Source: Lolliginicoccus suaedae
Lineage (GTDB): Bacteria; Actinomycetota; Actinomycetes; Mycobacteriales; Mycobacteriaceae
Reading direction: 5' to 3'
Assembly (NCBI RefSeq): GCF_008312885.1
Contig: NZ_VSSO01000003.1
Coordinates: 372,001 to 436,000 of the forward strand
Length of the DNA stretch: 64,000 bases
In this document: positions 32,107 through 42,723 of the stretch, one piece after another
Layout: every line of letters begins with the position of its first letter
How positions within the stretch are numbered: position 1 is the first letter of the stretch
Notes under the pieces: generated by a model
The model's input: only the letters and a program-made list of their open reading frames with translations
The model's database searches: none
What the model was told of the DNA's origin: nothing
Program-made: the position numbers and the translations under genes

Positions 32107-35100
32107 CGCCGCTCACCTGCCCGAGACTGCCCGCCTGCGCGGGACCGATCACCTGCACTACCGCCGATGCGCGCGGCGGGGTCGAGCAGCATGGCGGTCT
32201 CGTGGGCGCGGGAGTCGCCGGGGATGCGCCGGTCAGCGGGCCGGGTGTAGAGGGTGGCTTGCCCGCACTGGGCGGCGAGGAGCCTGCGCTGCCCGTCGAG
32301 CTGGCGCTGGGTGGCCCGGTCGAGGTAGTCGTCGGCGGCTGCTCCGAGGGCCTGGAGGAACGCCTCGGGATGCGCGATGGCGACGAGCGCGGAGACGTGC
32401 CCGAAGCCGAGGCTGGTGACGAGCCCGGCACGCAGCGGCATGGTGTCGCCGAGCTGGAGGGTCTGTCGCGGCCAGACGAGTCGGCCGTGCTCGGCGAGGA
32501 CGTCGTCGACGCAGTCGAGGCTGCGGTTGGGTGGTATCGCTCCGCCGCGGAGGACCTGGCAGAGCCCGATCATCTGGAAGGCTGCGGCACCGCCCTTGGC
32601 GTGACCGGTGAGGGTCTTCTGGGAGATGACGAACATCGGGTTGCCGGGGTCTCGCCCGAGCGCGCTGGCGATGGTCTCGTGCAGCTCGGCCTCGTTGGGG
32701 TCGTTGGCGTGGGTGGAGGTGTCGTGCTTGGAGATCACCGCGATGTCATCGGGGGCGAGACCGTGCTTGGCGAGGGCGCGGTGCAGCTCGGAGCTGGTTC
32801 GGCCACGGGCGGCGCTGGTGGCTCCGATGCCGGGCGCGGGGATGGAGGTGTGGATGCCGTCGGCGAACGTCCCGGCCCAGGCGATGACCCCGTGCACGGG
32901 CAGTCCGAGGTCGGCGGCGATGTCGCCACGGGCGAGGATGAGGGTGCCGCCGCCGTGTGCCTCGACGAATCCGCCGCGGCGGCGGTCGTTGGCGCGGGAG
33001 AAGCGGCCTGGATCTATGCCCTTGGCGAGCATGTCGCTGGTGCGGGCGGTGGCGTTCATGTCGCCGAAGCCGGTGATGCCTTCCGGGCCGAGGTCGTCGA
33101 AGCCACCAGCGACGACGATGCTGGCGCGGCCGAGGCGGATCTTGTCGGCAGCCTCGGAGACGGAGACGGCGGCGGTGGCGCAGGCGGCGACGGGGTGCAG
33201 CATGTCGCCGTAGCTGCCGATGTAGGACTGCACGACGTGCGCGGCGATGACGTTGGGCAGCGCCTCCTGGAGGATGTCGTTGGGCCGGGGCTCGCCGAGC
33301 AGCGCGTCGACGTAGAGGGATCGCATGGATTGCATTCCGCCGATGCCGACGCCCTGGGTGTTGGCGACGTCGGCGGGGTGCACCCAGCGGAGCAGCTCGG
33401 CGGGGGTGAACCCGGAGCCGAGGAACGCATCGACGGTGGTGATGAGGTTCCATACGGCGACGCGGTCGAGGGCGGCGACCATGTCGGCGGGGATGCCCCA
33501 GCGGGTGGGGTCGAAGCCGGTGGGGATCTGCGCGCCGACGCTGCGGGTGAGTCGTGCTCGGCGGGGCACGCGGATCTCGGTGCCGGCCTTGCGGGTGACG
33601 CGCCATTCGCCGCTGGGCAGCTCGGTGATGGTGGTGTGGGCGGGGTCGGCGTCGCGGAAGGCCTCGGCCTGGGCTCGGGCGCCGACGGTGAAGGGCAGGT
33701 CCTCGTCGAGGTAGACGGAGACGAGCAGCGGGATGCTGCCGTCCTGGAGGGCACCGTCGTCCTCGTAGGTGCGGATGCCGCAATGGGCGAGGATGGTGTC
33801 GTGGTAGCGGTCGGCGATCTCCTCCTCGGGGACGTGGTCGCCGGTGGCGGTGTCGGTCCAACCGGGCTGGGGGTCGTCCTCCCAGGTGATCAGGCCGGTG
33901 CTCCACGCGAGCTCGACGACTCCGGCGGCGGAGAGCTCGCCGGTGACCTCCATCTGGTGGCGGGTGCGGGATGAGCCGTAGGGGCCGAGCTCGCCGGTGC
34001 CGACGATGACGATCATGTCGGCGGGGTCGAGGCCAACGGTGCCCCACGTCGGTCGCTGGAGGGCGGGTGCGCTGGGGGCGGGCGGGAGCGCGGCGATGAG
34101 GTGGTCAGGTTCCACAGCCTCCGCAGTCATCGACCCTTCGGCAGATGAGTCGGCCGCAGCGCGGGCGAGCTCGGCGAGGTCGAGGTCAGCGTCGGCGAGA
34201 CCGCCGGTGAGGTCGCGGGCGAGCACGGCGGACCGGGCTTGCTCGCGCGCTTCCGTGGTGCAGGCGTCGAGCAGCGCGCGGGCCATGCCGGTAGCAGACC
34301 AAGTGCGCACCCCGGCGTCCTCGACGGCGTCGACGAGCGGATCGTTCTGCGCCATGAGGCCGGTGCCGCGAACCCAGCCGATCAGCGCATGGACGAGAGT
34401 GATGCGCTGCGACCAGGACCGCTCGGAGCGCCATTTCGCGACGATCGCATCGAGGGCGGCCTTGGCCTCGCCGTAGGCACCGTCGCCGCCGAAGATGCCA
34501 CGGTTCGGGGAGCCCGGCAGCACCACATGGAGGCGCCCGTCGATGTCGGTGGTGGCGCCGAGGGTGCCGAGCCCGGCGATGAGCCGCTCCACCGACCACA
34601 GCAGCACGCGGGCCTGGGTCTCGGCGCGCGGTCCGGCGTCGGCGAGGGAGCCGTGGACGGGGGGCGCGGCGAACGGGAACAGCAGTGTGGGCACCAGGGC
34701 AGGCTTGACGAGGGTGGTGGTCGCGCCGACGGTGGCGCGCTGCTCGGTGCCGATCCAGTCGATGAGCGCGTCAACGTCGCTGTAGGAGGCGAGGTTGGCG
34801 GGCACGATCCACAGGTTTGCGCCGGGACGGGCGTGCTGCTGGTAGAGGTCGCGGTAGAAGCGCAGCCGGGTGTCATCGAGGCGCGAGGTGGTGGCGATGA
34901 CGGTGGCGCCTCCGGAAAGGAGCTCGGCGGTGACGGCGGCGGCGATGGATCCCGCGCTGGCTCCGGTGACGACGGCGATCTCCCCGGACCATGCGCCCTT
35001 GGTGCTCATGGTTGCTTGATGGGCGATGCGCAGGTAGGCCTCAGCGAGGGCGGGGCGCTCGTGCTGCCGCGCCTGGGTGGCCCACCAGTGGGCTTGCCGT

Positions 35101-38100
35101 GCCACGGCCTCCCCTGCTCCGTCGAACCGGCCGCTGGCCTGCGCGCCGTCCTGCCACATGCGGGCGAGGTCCTCGCGGGCGCTGGCCCAGCGGTCGTCGA
35201 GCTGCACGGCGCGGGCGGAGTCGAAGGCGGGCGCGACGATGCGGGGCCAGTCGGTGCCGAGCTCGCGGGCCATGAGATCGAGGAGGGCTCGGTCACTGGC
35301 AGCGCTGTCGTCGTCCGTTGCCTGGGCGGTGGCGGTGTCGTGGCCGAGCTTCGCGAGGAGGTGCCGGGCGGTGGTGGCGAGCACGCCGTCGGGGCCGGTG
35401 AGGGCCTCGGTGAGCGCGGCCGCCGCTGCCGGATCGACTGCGGTGCTGCTGGTAGCAGCGGGGCGGGCGACGGTGAGCCCTGCTCGGCTGGCGACCGCGG
35501 TGATCGCGGCGTCGACCATCGCGTCGGCGGTGGTGGCGTCAATGGTGGCCAGATCGCCGCTGCGGGCGCTGCTTCCCTCGCGGGTGGCGAGGGCAAGCTC
35601 CGCCGAGACGTGGTGCACCCAGCCGGGGCCGAGCTGCCAGGTCCCGGTGACGTGGTCGGCGATGTGGGAGGGGCGCTTGCCGGTGGGGCCGAGGGCGCGG
35701 CGCAGGTTGTCGGTGACGGCGTCGGCGAGGACAGGCCCGAGGGGCTTGTAGGAGCGGGCGAGCCGCTCGACGGTGCCGCGCAGGGCCGGGATGGCGGCCT
35801 CGGCGGCGCCGTCGATTGCGCCGAGTCCGAGTTCCGCGCCGAGGTCGAGCAGCACCTGGTTGCGGCGGGAGGAGACGCCGTCGCAGAGGGCCTCGATGGT
35901 GTCGGCGGGGGTGATCTGGTCGGGCCGGGTCTTGGTCCACAGCGCGATCAGCGCGACGGCGGCGTCACCGGCGGTGTAGGGCAGGTCCGGGGCGTCCTGG
36001 GTAGCGGAAACCGAGCCGGAGGGCTGGACGGTGGGCTGGGCGACGGGCTGCTGCGACGCGGGCTGGGGAGCCTCAGCTGCTTCAGTCTCGACAGGCTCGT
36101 CCGTCGTATCGGGGGCGTCCTGCGCGAGGACGAGGGCGGCGTCGCGCTCGCAGTTCCACACGCGCGGCGTCGGGTGCTGGTCGCTGGCCCGCAGGGTTCC
36201 GGTGGCGAGGTTGGCGAGAGTGGGCGCGGCGCCGACCCCGATCTCGATGAACCGCTCGAGGCCGAGGTCGTCGCTGAACAGCAGGTCCTGGGTCTCGATC
36301 CAGCGGACGGGGCTCGCGAACTGCCAGGCGAGCAGCTCGATGAGCACGGTGCGGCACAGCGCGGACGGGTCGGCGAGCGCGTTCTCGTAGTCGTCGAGGG
36401 CGCGGTCGAGGGGCTCGCTGTCGACGAGTTCAGCGATCTCGGCGATGAAGCCACGGTTGAGGCTGAACAGGCGCGGCACCAGGTTGGGGATGTAGCGGCC
36501 GATGAGCACGGCGGGGTCGATGCCGTGGGGCACGAGCTCGTCGAGGTGCTGCCGGAACTCGGGCACGCCGGGGCGCAGCACATCGGAGTGGAAGGGCACG
36601 TCGATGCCAGGGACGAGGATGAACGCGCGCTTGCCGCCGTGCTGGGCACGACGCTCGTCGATGCGCTGCTCGAGAGCCTCGAGCCCGGCGACGGTGCCGG
36701 CGATGGCGTACTGGCTGCCCCGCAGGTTGTAGTTGACGACCTGCAGGAACTCGCCCGTCTCGGTGGCGGTGCGGGCGATGAACGCGGCGACGTCATCATC
36801 GGCGATGCCTGCCTGGGCTGGGCGGATCGCGGCGAGGCGGTAGTCGCTGCGTCCGGCTGCGTCGCGCGGGACGAGGGCATGCATCGCGGAGCCGCGGCGG
36901 AACACCACGTCGAGGACCACTTCGAGCGGCAGCACCTCGGCGATGGCAGCGAGCGCGGTGTACTCACCGACGGAGTGGCCGCAGAAGAGGGCGTCGTCGA
37001 CGAGCACCCCGGCCTCCCGGAGGCTGGCTACCTGCGCGACGGCGAGGGTGGCCATGGCCACCTGGGTGAACTGGGTGAGGTAGAGGACCCCGTCGGGGTG
37101 GTGGTGCTCGATTCCACGGGCACGCAGCCGGGTGGGGTTGTCGCGCACCACGGCGAGGACGGAGAAGCCGAGCGCCTCGCGGGTGTGGGCGTCGGCCCGC
37201 TCCCAGACGGCGCGGGCGGCGGGCGATGTGGCCATCGCGGCCATGCCCATGCCCTTGTGCTGGATGCCCTGGCCGGGGAAGGCGTAGACGGTGCGGGGCG
37301 GCTGCAGCCGTGCGGTGGCGATGAGGACGGGGGTTCCGTCGGCACGGCAGGTGGCCTCGACGAGGGTGGCGCCGTTGCTAGTGCCGGTGCGCTCGATGGT
37401 GACGTCGAGGGAGCTGCCGGGGGCGACGGGGGCGAGGAACCGGGCCGTCCAGGCGGAGACGCGTGGGATGTCGCGGTGCTCGCTGCCGAGATCCTCGGCG
37501 CCGAGAAGGTGCTGCACGGCGGCGGAGAGCCACATGCCGTGCACGATGGGCCCGTCAAGACCGGCGAGCGCGGCAGCAGCGGGGCTGGTGTGGATGGGAT
37601 TGTGGTCGCCGCTGATGCGGGCGAAAGCGCTCATGTCACGCGGGGCGGTGAGCGTGGCTCGGCGCAGCACCGTGCGGGGCGTGGTGGTGGTCTCGCCCGC
37701 GGTGACGCCCTGAGCGGTGACGGGGCTGGCAGGATCGAGCGGCGCAGCCCCGGTGCGGTGGCGGATGGCGAAGCGCTCCCGCAGCGTGGCGAGCGGGATG
37801 CGGTGGACGCCGCGCGCGGGCACAGTGTCGATGCGCGCCTCGACGTCGATGACACGCCCCACGGTGGTGTCGGTGACGGACCGGAGCGTGGCGGTCACCT
37901 GGATCGACGTCGGCTCGGAGGGCGGCTCGGCGACGAGCTCGAGGTGGTGGTCGAGATGCACGAGGTCGAGCAACCCCTCGATGACCGGGTCACCACCAGG
38001 CGTGCGGGCGGTACCGAGGACCGCGAAGATCGCTGGCCAGCAGGCCCCGACGAGCGCATCAGGGGCACTGGTGGGCACGCGGTGCGCGCCGAGATCGAGC

Positions 38101-41100
38101 GCGGTGACGGAGGCATGGTCGGCGAACACCTCGGGCACCAGGGACGCGCCAAGGCTGGCGGTGCCGCGCGGCGCGGGCGGCAGCTCCGGTCCTCCCCCGG
38201 CGAGGCGCAGCAAGCTCCGCATCCCGGAGACGGTGTCCTGGCGGGTGACGAGCGGCACGCCACCGTCGATGCACGACGCCGGGATGGTGAAGCGCAGCGC
38301 CAGCCCGGCCGGCGCGCGGCGGCTCATGGGCACATCGAGGACGATGGTGCGGTCATCGACGAGGCGAGCGGTGGCGCCGGACATTGGCTCGGTGGCGATG
38401 CCCTCATCGAGCAGTCGCCACTGGTGCGCTGGGGCGAGTCGGCGCAGCGGGTTCGCGATGCGACGGTTGCCCCACGCGACGTCGGGGGCAGCGAGCAGGA
38501 CGCCCAGCGGGGACGGGTGCGGCACGCGGCGGCGGCTGATGGCAGGCGTGGCCGGGGCACGCAGGGCCGCGAACGTGGCCGTCTCGAAGCGGCCGAGAAT
38601 GTCCGCGATGGGCTCATCCGCGGCGGTGATGCCCGCGACCGAGACCGGGCCGGGGATGACGCACACCTGGTCAGCGGTGTAGCGGGGATCGTGGGCCTGC
38701 CACAGCGAATCCGAGCGCCACCAGCGGCGCACGTCCGCGTCGATGATCGGCACGAACGGCACCGGCTTGCCGGGCTGCCGGCACAGGTGCAGGAAGAACG
38801 GCACGTCGCCGGGGTGCAGGGCGGTGCTGGCGGCGCCCGGGTATGCCTGGAGCAGCGCGCCGATGGTGGCGTGCGGCCATTCGAGGCGCGACGGCTGGGC
38901 GCTCGTCGAGGCGGATGCGGGGGCGGTGGGGTCGGCGAGGCGGGAGGCGAACCTGCCACGGTCCTGCGGGTTCAGGCGGGCCTCGGCCCGGCGCAGCATC
39001 GCCGCGAAGCGGTCCTTCCAGGTGGGGTCGGTCCACACCGAGCGCCACGACTCATCGCAGGCCGCGCCGAGGTCGGTGCCGAGGTCCCAGCGGGGCGCGG
39101 TGTTGCCGACGGTGAGCTCGATGTATCGCTCGAGCCACTGCTGGTAGGTCATGGTGGCGAGATCGCCGAAGTAGGGCTTGGCGGTGGCGGCGAGGGCGGT
39201 GATGATCTCGTCGCGGCGAGCGGTGACGGCGGCCGCATCCCCGGCGACAGTGTCGAGGAGTCGTCCGCAGCGGGACGCGGCGTTGTCGATCTCGTGGATG
39301 TCCGCGCCGAGCTGGCTGCGGCCCGATGCCATGCCGGAGGTGGAACGGCCAGCGCCGATCCACTGCTCGGTGCCGGAGGTGTTGACGAGGAGGCGCTTGA
39401 CGTCGGGCGAGGTGGTGGCCTCGCGCGCTGCCATGGCCGCGGTGCCGATGAGGACGGCGTCGATCGGCATGGCCGGGAAGCCGTGGACGCGCGACCACGT
39501 GCCGGTGAGGTATTCGGCGGCCCGCTCCGGGGTGCCGATGCCACCGCCGACGGCGATCACGATGTTGGGCCGGGCGCGCAGCTCGGCGTAGGTGTCGATG
39601 AGCAGGTCGTCGAGGTCTTCCCACGAGTGGTGCCCGCCGGCCTTGCCGCCCTCGATCTGCACGATCAGTGGCTGCTCGGGGACCTCGGCGGCAATACGGA
39701 TGACGGCGCGGATCTGTGCGGTGGTGCCAGGCTTGAACGCGATGTGGGTGATGCCCGACGCGGTGAGGTCGCGGATCAGCCCCAGTGCCTCATCGAGCTC
39801 GGGGATGCCTGCGGTGATGGTGATGCCGTCGATGGGCGCCCCGGCTTCGCGGTGCTTCTGCAGGAGGCGGCGCGCGCCCACTTGCAGCTTCCACAGGTAC
39901 GGGTCGAGGTAGAGGGCGTTGAACTGCGCGGCGCGGCCCGGCTCGAGGGCGGCGGCGAGCTCGGTGATGCGGTCCTGCAGGATCTCGGCGGTGACCTGCC
40001 CTCCCCCGGCAAGCTCGGACCAGTGCCCGGCGTTGGCGGCTGCCGCGACGATCGCGGTGTCCACCGTGGTGGGGGTCATCCCGGCGAGGATGATCGGTGA
40101 GCGACCGGTCAGGCGGGTGAAGCGCGTCTCCACGGCGTTGCGGCCATCGGGCAGCCGGATGGGGGCTGGTGCGAAGGTGCTCCACGCGGGCGCGGGGCGG
40201 GGCGCGGCACCGGGGGTGAAGAGGTTGCGGTGCCCGCCCCGGGTGCTCGCGGCAATGACCTCGACGCCGAGTCCGCGGGTGATGGAGCTGGTCATCCGAG
40301 CAAGGCCATCACCGGGGGTGATGTCGAGGATCCAGGTGGCACCCGCCTCGCCGAGGGCTTCGATGTCGCGCACCCAGTCGACGGGGTCAACGAGCGCGAT
40401 GGTGGCGAGGCTGCGGGCGAGATCGGTGTCGAGGTCGCAGTCGGCGGCCCAGTCGGTCACGAGGTCAACAGCTTCGGCCATCACCGGGTGGTGGAACGCA
40501 ACCTCGGCATGCACGGGCTCGACGGCAGGATCAAGGATCGCACCACCACGGGTGCGGGCATCGCGCTCGGCGCGCTGCTCGGCGGTGATGGCGGCGAGGC
40601 GGCGGCGCAGGCGGTCGAGCTGGGCGGGCGGGCCGGACACCACGCAGCGGCGGCGACCGTTGCGCAGCGAGACTACGGGCGCCTGGGCCGGGTGCAGGCC
40701 CTCAGCGAGCTCGGCCACGACGCTGGCGATGAAGGCGGGATCGACGCGGGAGATCGACACCATGGCGGGATGCTCGCCGTGCCCGCGCAGTCCGCGGCGG
40801 CGGCCTACGAGGGTGGCTGCGGCACCGATGAGCTGGGCGATCGCGAGTATCTCGGCGTCGCGCTCGCCGTGGTGGCGCACGGCCTCCGCGGCGAGGGCGC
40901 CCTGGGAATGCCCGGCGGTGGCAACGGGCGGGATCGCGCGGGTGTCGAGGCCCTCGAGGGCGAGCAGGCGCAGCGTGGCGAGCTGCACGAGCAGGATTCC
41001 CGGCAGAGACAATGCCGCTCCCCTGGCCTCCTGCGCGGTGGGTCCTTGCGCGTTGTGGTTCTGGCTGGGCGCTGCCGACGGGTTTGCTCCGGGCAGCCAC

Positions 41101-41369
41101 GCGATGGGGGCGAAAGCAGGGCGGATGGCGAGCAGGTCATCGGCGAGCGGCGTGATCAGCGTGTTGGCCTGCTCCACGAGCTCGGCGAGCTCGGCGGTGG
41201 CGCCGGAGTCATGGGCGAGCTCGGCGAGGGCAGGGAGCCAGTCGGAGCCTTGCCCGCCGAACGCGATCGCGTAGCGGGTGCCGGCCCGGAAGTCATCGAC
41301 CATCGTGCGGCCTGGGTGGCGGTGGGCCGTGGCGGCTTCGCGGGCGTAGGGGTGATCGCTCAAGGTCAT
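32103..41369 (-). CDS. fas: Type I fatty acid synthase, multidomain
   Basis: 3088 residues, the size of mycobacterial FAS-I (about 3070). Domains in order: acetyltransferase (Ser155 in GHSQG); enoyl reductase, FMN type (from about 415, LTGRSPIILAGMTPTTVD); dehydratase (about 1250, GDHNPIH); malonyl/palmitoyl transferase (Ser1466 in GHSVGEYT); ACP (phosphopantetheine Ser1833/1834 in DGVSSRRNQ); ketoreductase (about 2130, VVTGASAGSIAAAV); ketosynthase (Cys2730 in HPVAACATAAVS). It makes long-chain acyl-CoA de novo for membrane lipids and as precursors for mycolates. It is translationally coupled to acpS. The upstream 360-bp region contains its promoter. The frame is uninterrupted. Confidence 0.96.
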   Translation of the reverse strand: MTLSDHPYAREAATAHRHPGRTMVDDFRAGTRYAIAFGGQGSDWLPALAELAHDSGATAELAELVEQANTLITPLADDLLAIRPAFAPIAWLPGANPSAAPSQNHNAQGPTAQEARGAALSLPGILLVQLATLRLLALEGLDTRAIPPVATAGHSQGALAAEAVRHHGERDAEILAIAQLIGAAATLVGRRRGLRGHGEHPAMVSISRVDPAFIASVVAELAEGLHPAQAPVVSLRNGRRRCVVSGPPAQLDRLRRRLAAITAEQRAERDARTRGGAILDPAVEPVHAEVAFHHPVMAEAVDLVTDWAADCDLDTDLARSLATIALVDPVDWVRDIEALGEAGATWILDITPGDGLARMTSSITRGLGVEVIAASTRGGHRNLFTPGAAPRPAPAWSTFAPAPIRLPDGRNAVETRFTRLTGRSPIILAGMTPTTVDTAIVAAAANAGHWSELAGGGQVTAEILQDRITELAAALEPGRAAQFNALYLDPYLWKLQVGARRLLQKHREAGAPIDGITITAGIPELDEALGLIRDLTASGITHIAFKPGTTAQIRAVIRIAAEVPEQPLIVQIEGGKAGGHHSWEDLDDLLIDTYAELRARPNIVIAVGGGIGTPERAAEYLTGTWSRVHGFPAMPIDAVLIGTAAMAAREATTSPDVKRLLVNTSGTEQWIGAGRSTSGMASGRSQLGADIHEIDNAASRCGRLLDTVAGDAAAVTARRDEIITALAATAKPYFGDLATMTYQQWLERYIELTVGNTAPRWDLGTDLGAACDESWRSVWTDPTWKDRFAAMLRRAEARLNPQDRGRFASRLADPTAPASASTSAQPSRLEWPHATIGALLQAYPGAASTALHPGDVPFFLHLCRQPGKPVPFVPIIDADVRRWWRSDSLWQAHDPRYTADQVCVIPGPVSVAGITAADEPIADILGRFETATFAALRAPATPAISRRRVPHPSPLGVLLAAPDVAWGNRRIANPLRRLAPAHQWRLLDEGIATEPMSGATARLVDDRTIVLDVPMSRRAPAGLALRFTIPASCIDGGVPLVTRQDTVSGMRSLLRLAGGGPELPPAPRGTASLGASLVPEVFADHASVTALDLGAHRVPTSAPDALVGACWPAIFAVLGTARTPGGDPVIEGLLDLVHLDHHLELVAEPPSEPTSIQVTATLRSVTDTTVGRVIDVEARIDTVPARGVHRIPLATLRERFAIRHRTGAAPLDPASPVTAQGVTAGETTTTPRTVLRRATLTAPRDMSAFARISGDHNPIHTSPAAAALAGLDGPIVHGMWLSAAVQHLLGAEDLGSEHRDIPRVSAWTARFLAPVAPGSSLDVTIERTGTSNGATLVEATCRADGTPVLIATARLQPPRTVYAFPGQGIQHKGMGMAAMATSPAARAVWERADAHTREALGFSVLAVVRDNPTRLRARGIEHHHPDGVLYLTQFTQVAMATLAVAQVASLREAGVLVDDALFCGHSVGEYTALAAIAEVLPLEVVLDVVFRRGSAMHALVPRDAAGRSDYRLAAIRPAQAGIADDDVAAFIARTATETGEFLQVVNYNLRGSQYAIAGTVAGLEALEQRIDERRAQHGGKRAFILVPGIDVPFHSDVLRPGVPEFRQHLDELVPHGIDPAVLIGRYIPNLVPRLFSLNRGFIAEIAELVDSEPLDRALDDYENALADPSALCRTVLIELLAWQFASPVRWIETQDLLFSDDLGLERFIEIGVGAAPTLANLATGTLRASDQHPTPRVWNCERDAALVLAQDAPDTTDEPVETEAAEAPQPASQQPVAQPTVQPSGSVSATQDAPDLPYTAGDAAVALIALWTKTRPDQITPADTIEALCDGVSSRRNQVLLDLGAELGLGAIDGAAEAAIPALRGTVERLARSYKPLGPVLADAVTDNLRRALGPTGKRPSHIADHVTGTWQLGPGWVHHVSAELALATREGSSARSGDLATIDATTADAMVDAAITAVASRAGLTVARPAATSSTAVDPAAAAALTEALTGPDGVLATTARHLLAKLGHDTATAQATDDDSAASDRALLDLMARELGTDWPRIVAPAFDSARAVQLDDRWASAREDLARMWQDGAQASGRFDGAGEAVARQAHWWATQARQHERPALAEAYLRIAHQATMSTKGAWSGEIAVVTGASAGSIAAAVTAELLSGGATVIATTSRLDDTRLRFYRDLYQQHARPGANLWIVPANLASYSDVDALIDWIGTEQRATVGATTTLVKPALVPTLLFPFAAPPVHGSLADAGPRAETQARVLLWSVERLIAGLGTLGATTDIDGRLHVVLPGSPNRGIFGGDGAYGEAKAALDAIVAKWRSERSWSQRITLVHALIGWVRGTGLMAQNDPLVDAVEDAGVRTWSATGMARALLDACTTEAREQARSAVLARDLTGGLADADLDLAELARAAADSSAEGSMTAEAVEPDHLIAALPPAPSAPALQRPTWGTVGLDPADMIVIVGTGELGPYGSSRTRHQMEVTGELSAAGVVELAWSTGLITWEDDPQPGWTDTATGDHVPEEEIADRYHDTILAHCGIRTYEDDGALQDGSIPLLVSVYLDEDLPFTVGARAQAEAFRDADPAHTTITELPSGEWRVTRKAGTEIRVPRRARLTRSVGAQIPTGFDPTRWGIPADMVAALDRVAVWNLITTVDAFLGSGFTPAELLRWVHPADVANTQGVGIGGMQSMRSLYVDALLGEPRPNDILQEALPNVIAAHVVQSYIGSYGDMLHPVAACATAAVSVSEAADKIRLGRASIVVAGGFDDLGPEGITGFGDMNATARTSDMLAKGIDPGRFSRANDRRRGGFVEAHGGGTLILARGDIAADLGLPVHGVIAWAGTFADGIHTSIPAPGIGATSAARGRTSSELHRALAKHGLAPDDIAVISKHDTSTHANDPNEAELHETIASALGRDPGNPMFVISQKTLTGHAKGGAAAFQMIGLCQVLRGGAIPPNRSLDCVDDVLAEHGRLVWPRQTLQLGDTMPLRAGLVTSLGFGHVSALVAIAHPEAFLQALGAAADDYLDRATQRQLDGQRRLLAAQCGQATLYTRPADRRIPGDSRAHETAMLLDPAARIGGSAGDRSRAGGQSRAGERR

Positions 41370-41730
41370 GTGCTGCTCCGGTGCGGGGTGTGCTGGGGAA
41401 GGTCAAGGTGGCTGAGCACGAGGGTCCGGCGGCACTCCGTGGGTGCGCGGCTCGATGCGGCCTGAGCCCAGGGTGACACACATTCGTGAGGTTTTCCTCA
41501 TGTTTTTTCGGCGCGGCGCAAGCTACTGACCGGTAGCCAATACGGTTAATCATGAGTAACCACTCATGTTTTGGTGTTTTTGCTGTTCAGGGCTTATAAA
41601 CGGGCCTGGCTGGGGTCCTCGACGGCGTGGTGTGCGTTATTGAATCGTTACTTTGGCGGCGTGGGGCAGAGGGGCCGCGCAGTACCAAGTAGCGGACAGT
41701 CCACGCCACGCCGTACGCTATGCCCTGCGC
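41370..41730. other. Non-coding gap between fas and tRNA-Leu, fas promoter region
   Basis: About 360 bases with no credible gene. An open frame at 41571-41849 overlaps the tRNA and is not coding. The region is notably AT-rich around 41490-41600 compared with its surroundings, as expected for promoters of fas (leftward) and tRNA-Leu (rightward). It contains the palindrome at 41551-41568. Confidence 0.5.
41551..41568. promoter_or_regulatory. Palindrome CATGAGT-AACC-ACTCATG upstream of fas
   Basis: Perfect 7-bp arms (41551-41557 and 41562-41568) with a 4-bp spacer, about 180 bp upstream of the fas start and in the AT-rich part of the gap. The size suits a TetR or MarR dimer, so it could be a site for a FasR-like regulator, or for control of the tRNA side. 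Confidence 0.45.
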
Positions 41731-41812
<82 letters not shown>

Positions 41813-41882
41813 CAAGATCGGTGGTGGGTGGCTGGATTGGCCTGGTTGACGGCCTGGCTGGCCTGTTTACGGCCGTGCCTCG

Positions 41883-41977
41883 CGCCCCCGCCCCGCAAAC
41901 GCGATAAAAACCGGCTCGAACGCGGCGCGATTTCTATCGCGTTTGGTAGTTGCCGGTGCTTTTGCGGGGCGGGGGCG
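41883..41977. repeat. Nested palindromic repeat family 2, copy a (reverse orientation)
   Basis: Outer 17-bp arms CGCCCCCGCCCCGCAAA (41883-41899) and TTTGCGGGGCGGGGGCG (41961-41977) are perfect. They enclose an inner palindrome with arms CAAACGCGATA (41896-41906) and TATCGCGTTTG (41935-41945). Read on the minus strand it matches copies b and c (GCAAAAGCACCGG, then CAAACGCGATAGAA). It fills most of the 300-bp gap 41813-42114, which has no gene. Confidence 0.8.
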
Positions 41978-42114
41978 ATCGATGGGCCTGGCTCACCAGC
42001 CGCCAACGGAAGTCTGCGAACGAAAGTCACCAAATCACGCCCCAGAATCGGACATCTGTTGACTTACGCTCGCAGATTCGGGGGTAGCTGGCCGCTAGGG
42101 AAGCGCCGCCCCAC

Positions 42115-42723
42115 TCACCGCTCGCGAGTCCGCGGCCCGGGATCGACGGTGCTATCGAGAAGTGCCTTGGGCCGGGAGAGCACGATCTCGCGGAACCAGT
42201 TGCGCACGGTGAGGTAAGCACGGGCGTCGGAGGTGGCTTCCGCGCCGACGGTGTCGATGCTTTGGCCTTGGCAGAGCGCGACGGCTCGCCGCAGGTGGAA
42301 GTCCTGGGTGACGACGATGGCGTTGTCGATGCCGAACACGTCGTGGGCGCGGGCGCAGGTGTTGTAAGTGGTCACGCCGTGACGGTCCTCGGTGATCGCT
42401 TCCGCGTCGATTCCTTGCTCGATGAGGTAGTCGTGCATGGCGGCGACCTCGTTGCCCTTCTTCGAGGCGGCGTGCCCGGAGATGAGCACTTGCGTGGCGC
42501 GATCCTCCTGCATGATGCCGATTGCGGTGTCGAGGCGCTCGCGCAGGTAGTCCGACGGTTCGCCGTCGCGCACGCGGTCGCCGAGGACGATCACCCATTC
42601 CTGCGCGGTGCCGGTCTCGATGCGTGAGCGGCTCTGCCACTGCACCCATGCGCTCGATGCCGCGATGATGAGGACGAGCCCCAGGATTCCGAGCAGGATG
42701 GTTCGTCGCAGGAGTCGTCGCAC
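42115..42723 (-). CDS. SanA/YdcF-type (DUF218) membrane protein
   Basis: 202 residues. One N-terminal membrane helix (RRTILLGILGLVLIIAASSAW) is followed by an extracytoplasmic DUF218 domain. Its motifs are VIVLGDRV, LISGH, the acidic TEDRHGVTTYNTC and VTQDFHLRRAVALC. E. coli SanA, of this family, affects envelope permeability and vancomycin sensitivity; the biochemical activity is not settled. The length and frame are normal. It faces an unrelated gene across a 300-bp gap and appears monocistronic. Confidence 0.83.
   Translation of the reverse strand: MRRLLRRTILLGILGLVLIIAASSAWVQWQSRSRIETGTAQEWVIVLGDRVRDGEPSDYLRERLDTAIGIMQEDRATQVLISGHAASKKGNEVAAMHDYLIEQGIDAEAITEDRHGVTTYNTCARAHDVFGIDNAIVVTQDFHLRRAVALCQGQSIDTVGAEATSDARAYLTVRNWFREIVLSRPKALLDSTVDPGPRTRER

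Noticed and set aside
34239-40100. 1953-codon open frame on the + strand opposite fas
   Set aside because: It is an antisense shadow of the FAS gene in GC-rich DNA: residue use is Gly/Ala/Arg/Glu skewed and no domain is recognisable, while the minus strand encodes every FAS domain.
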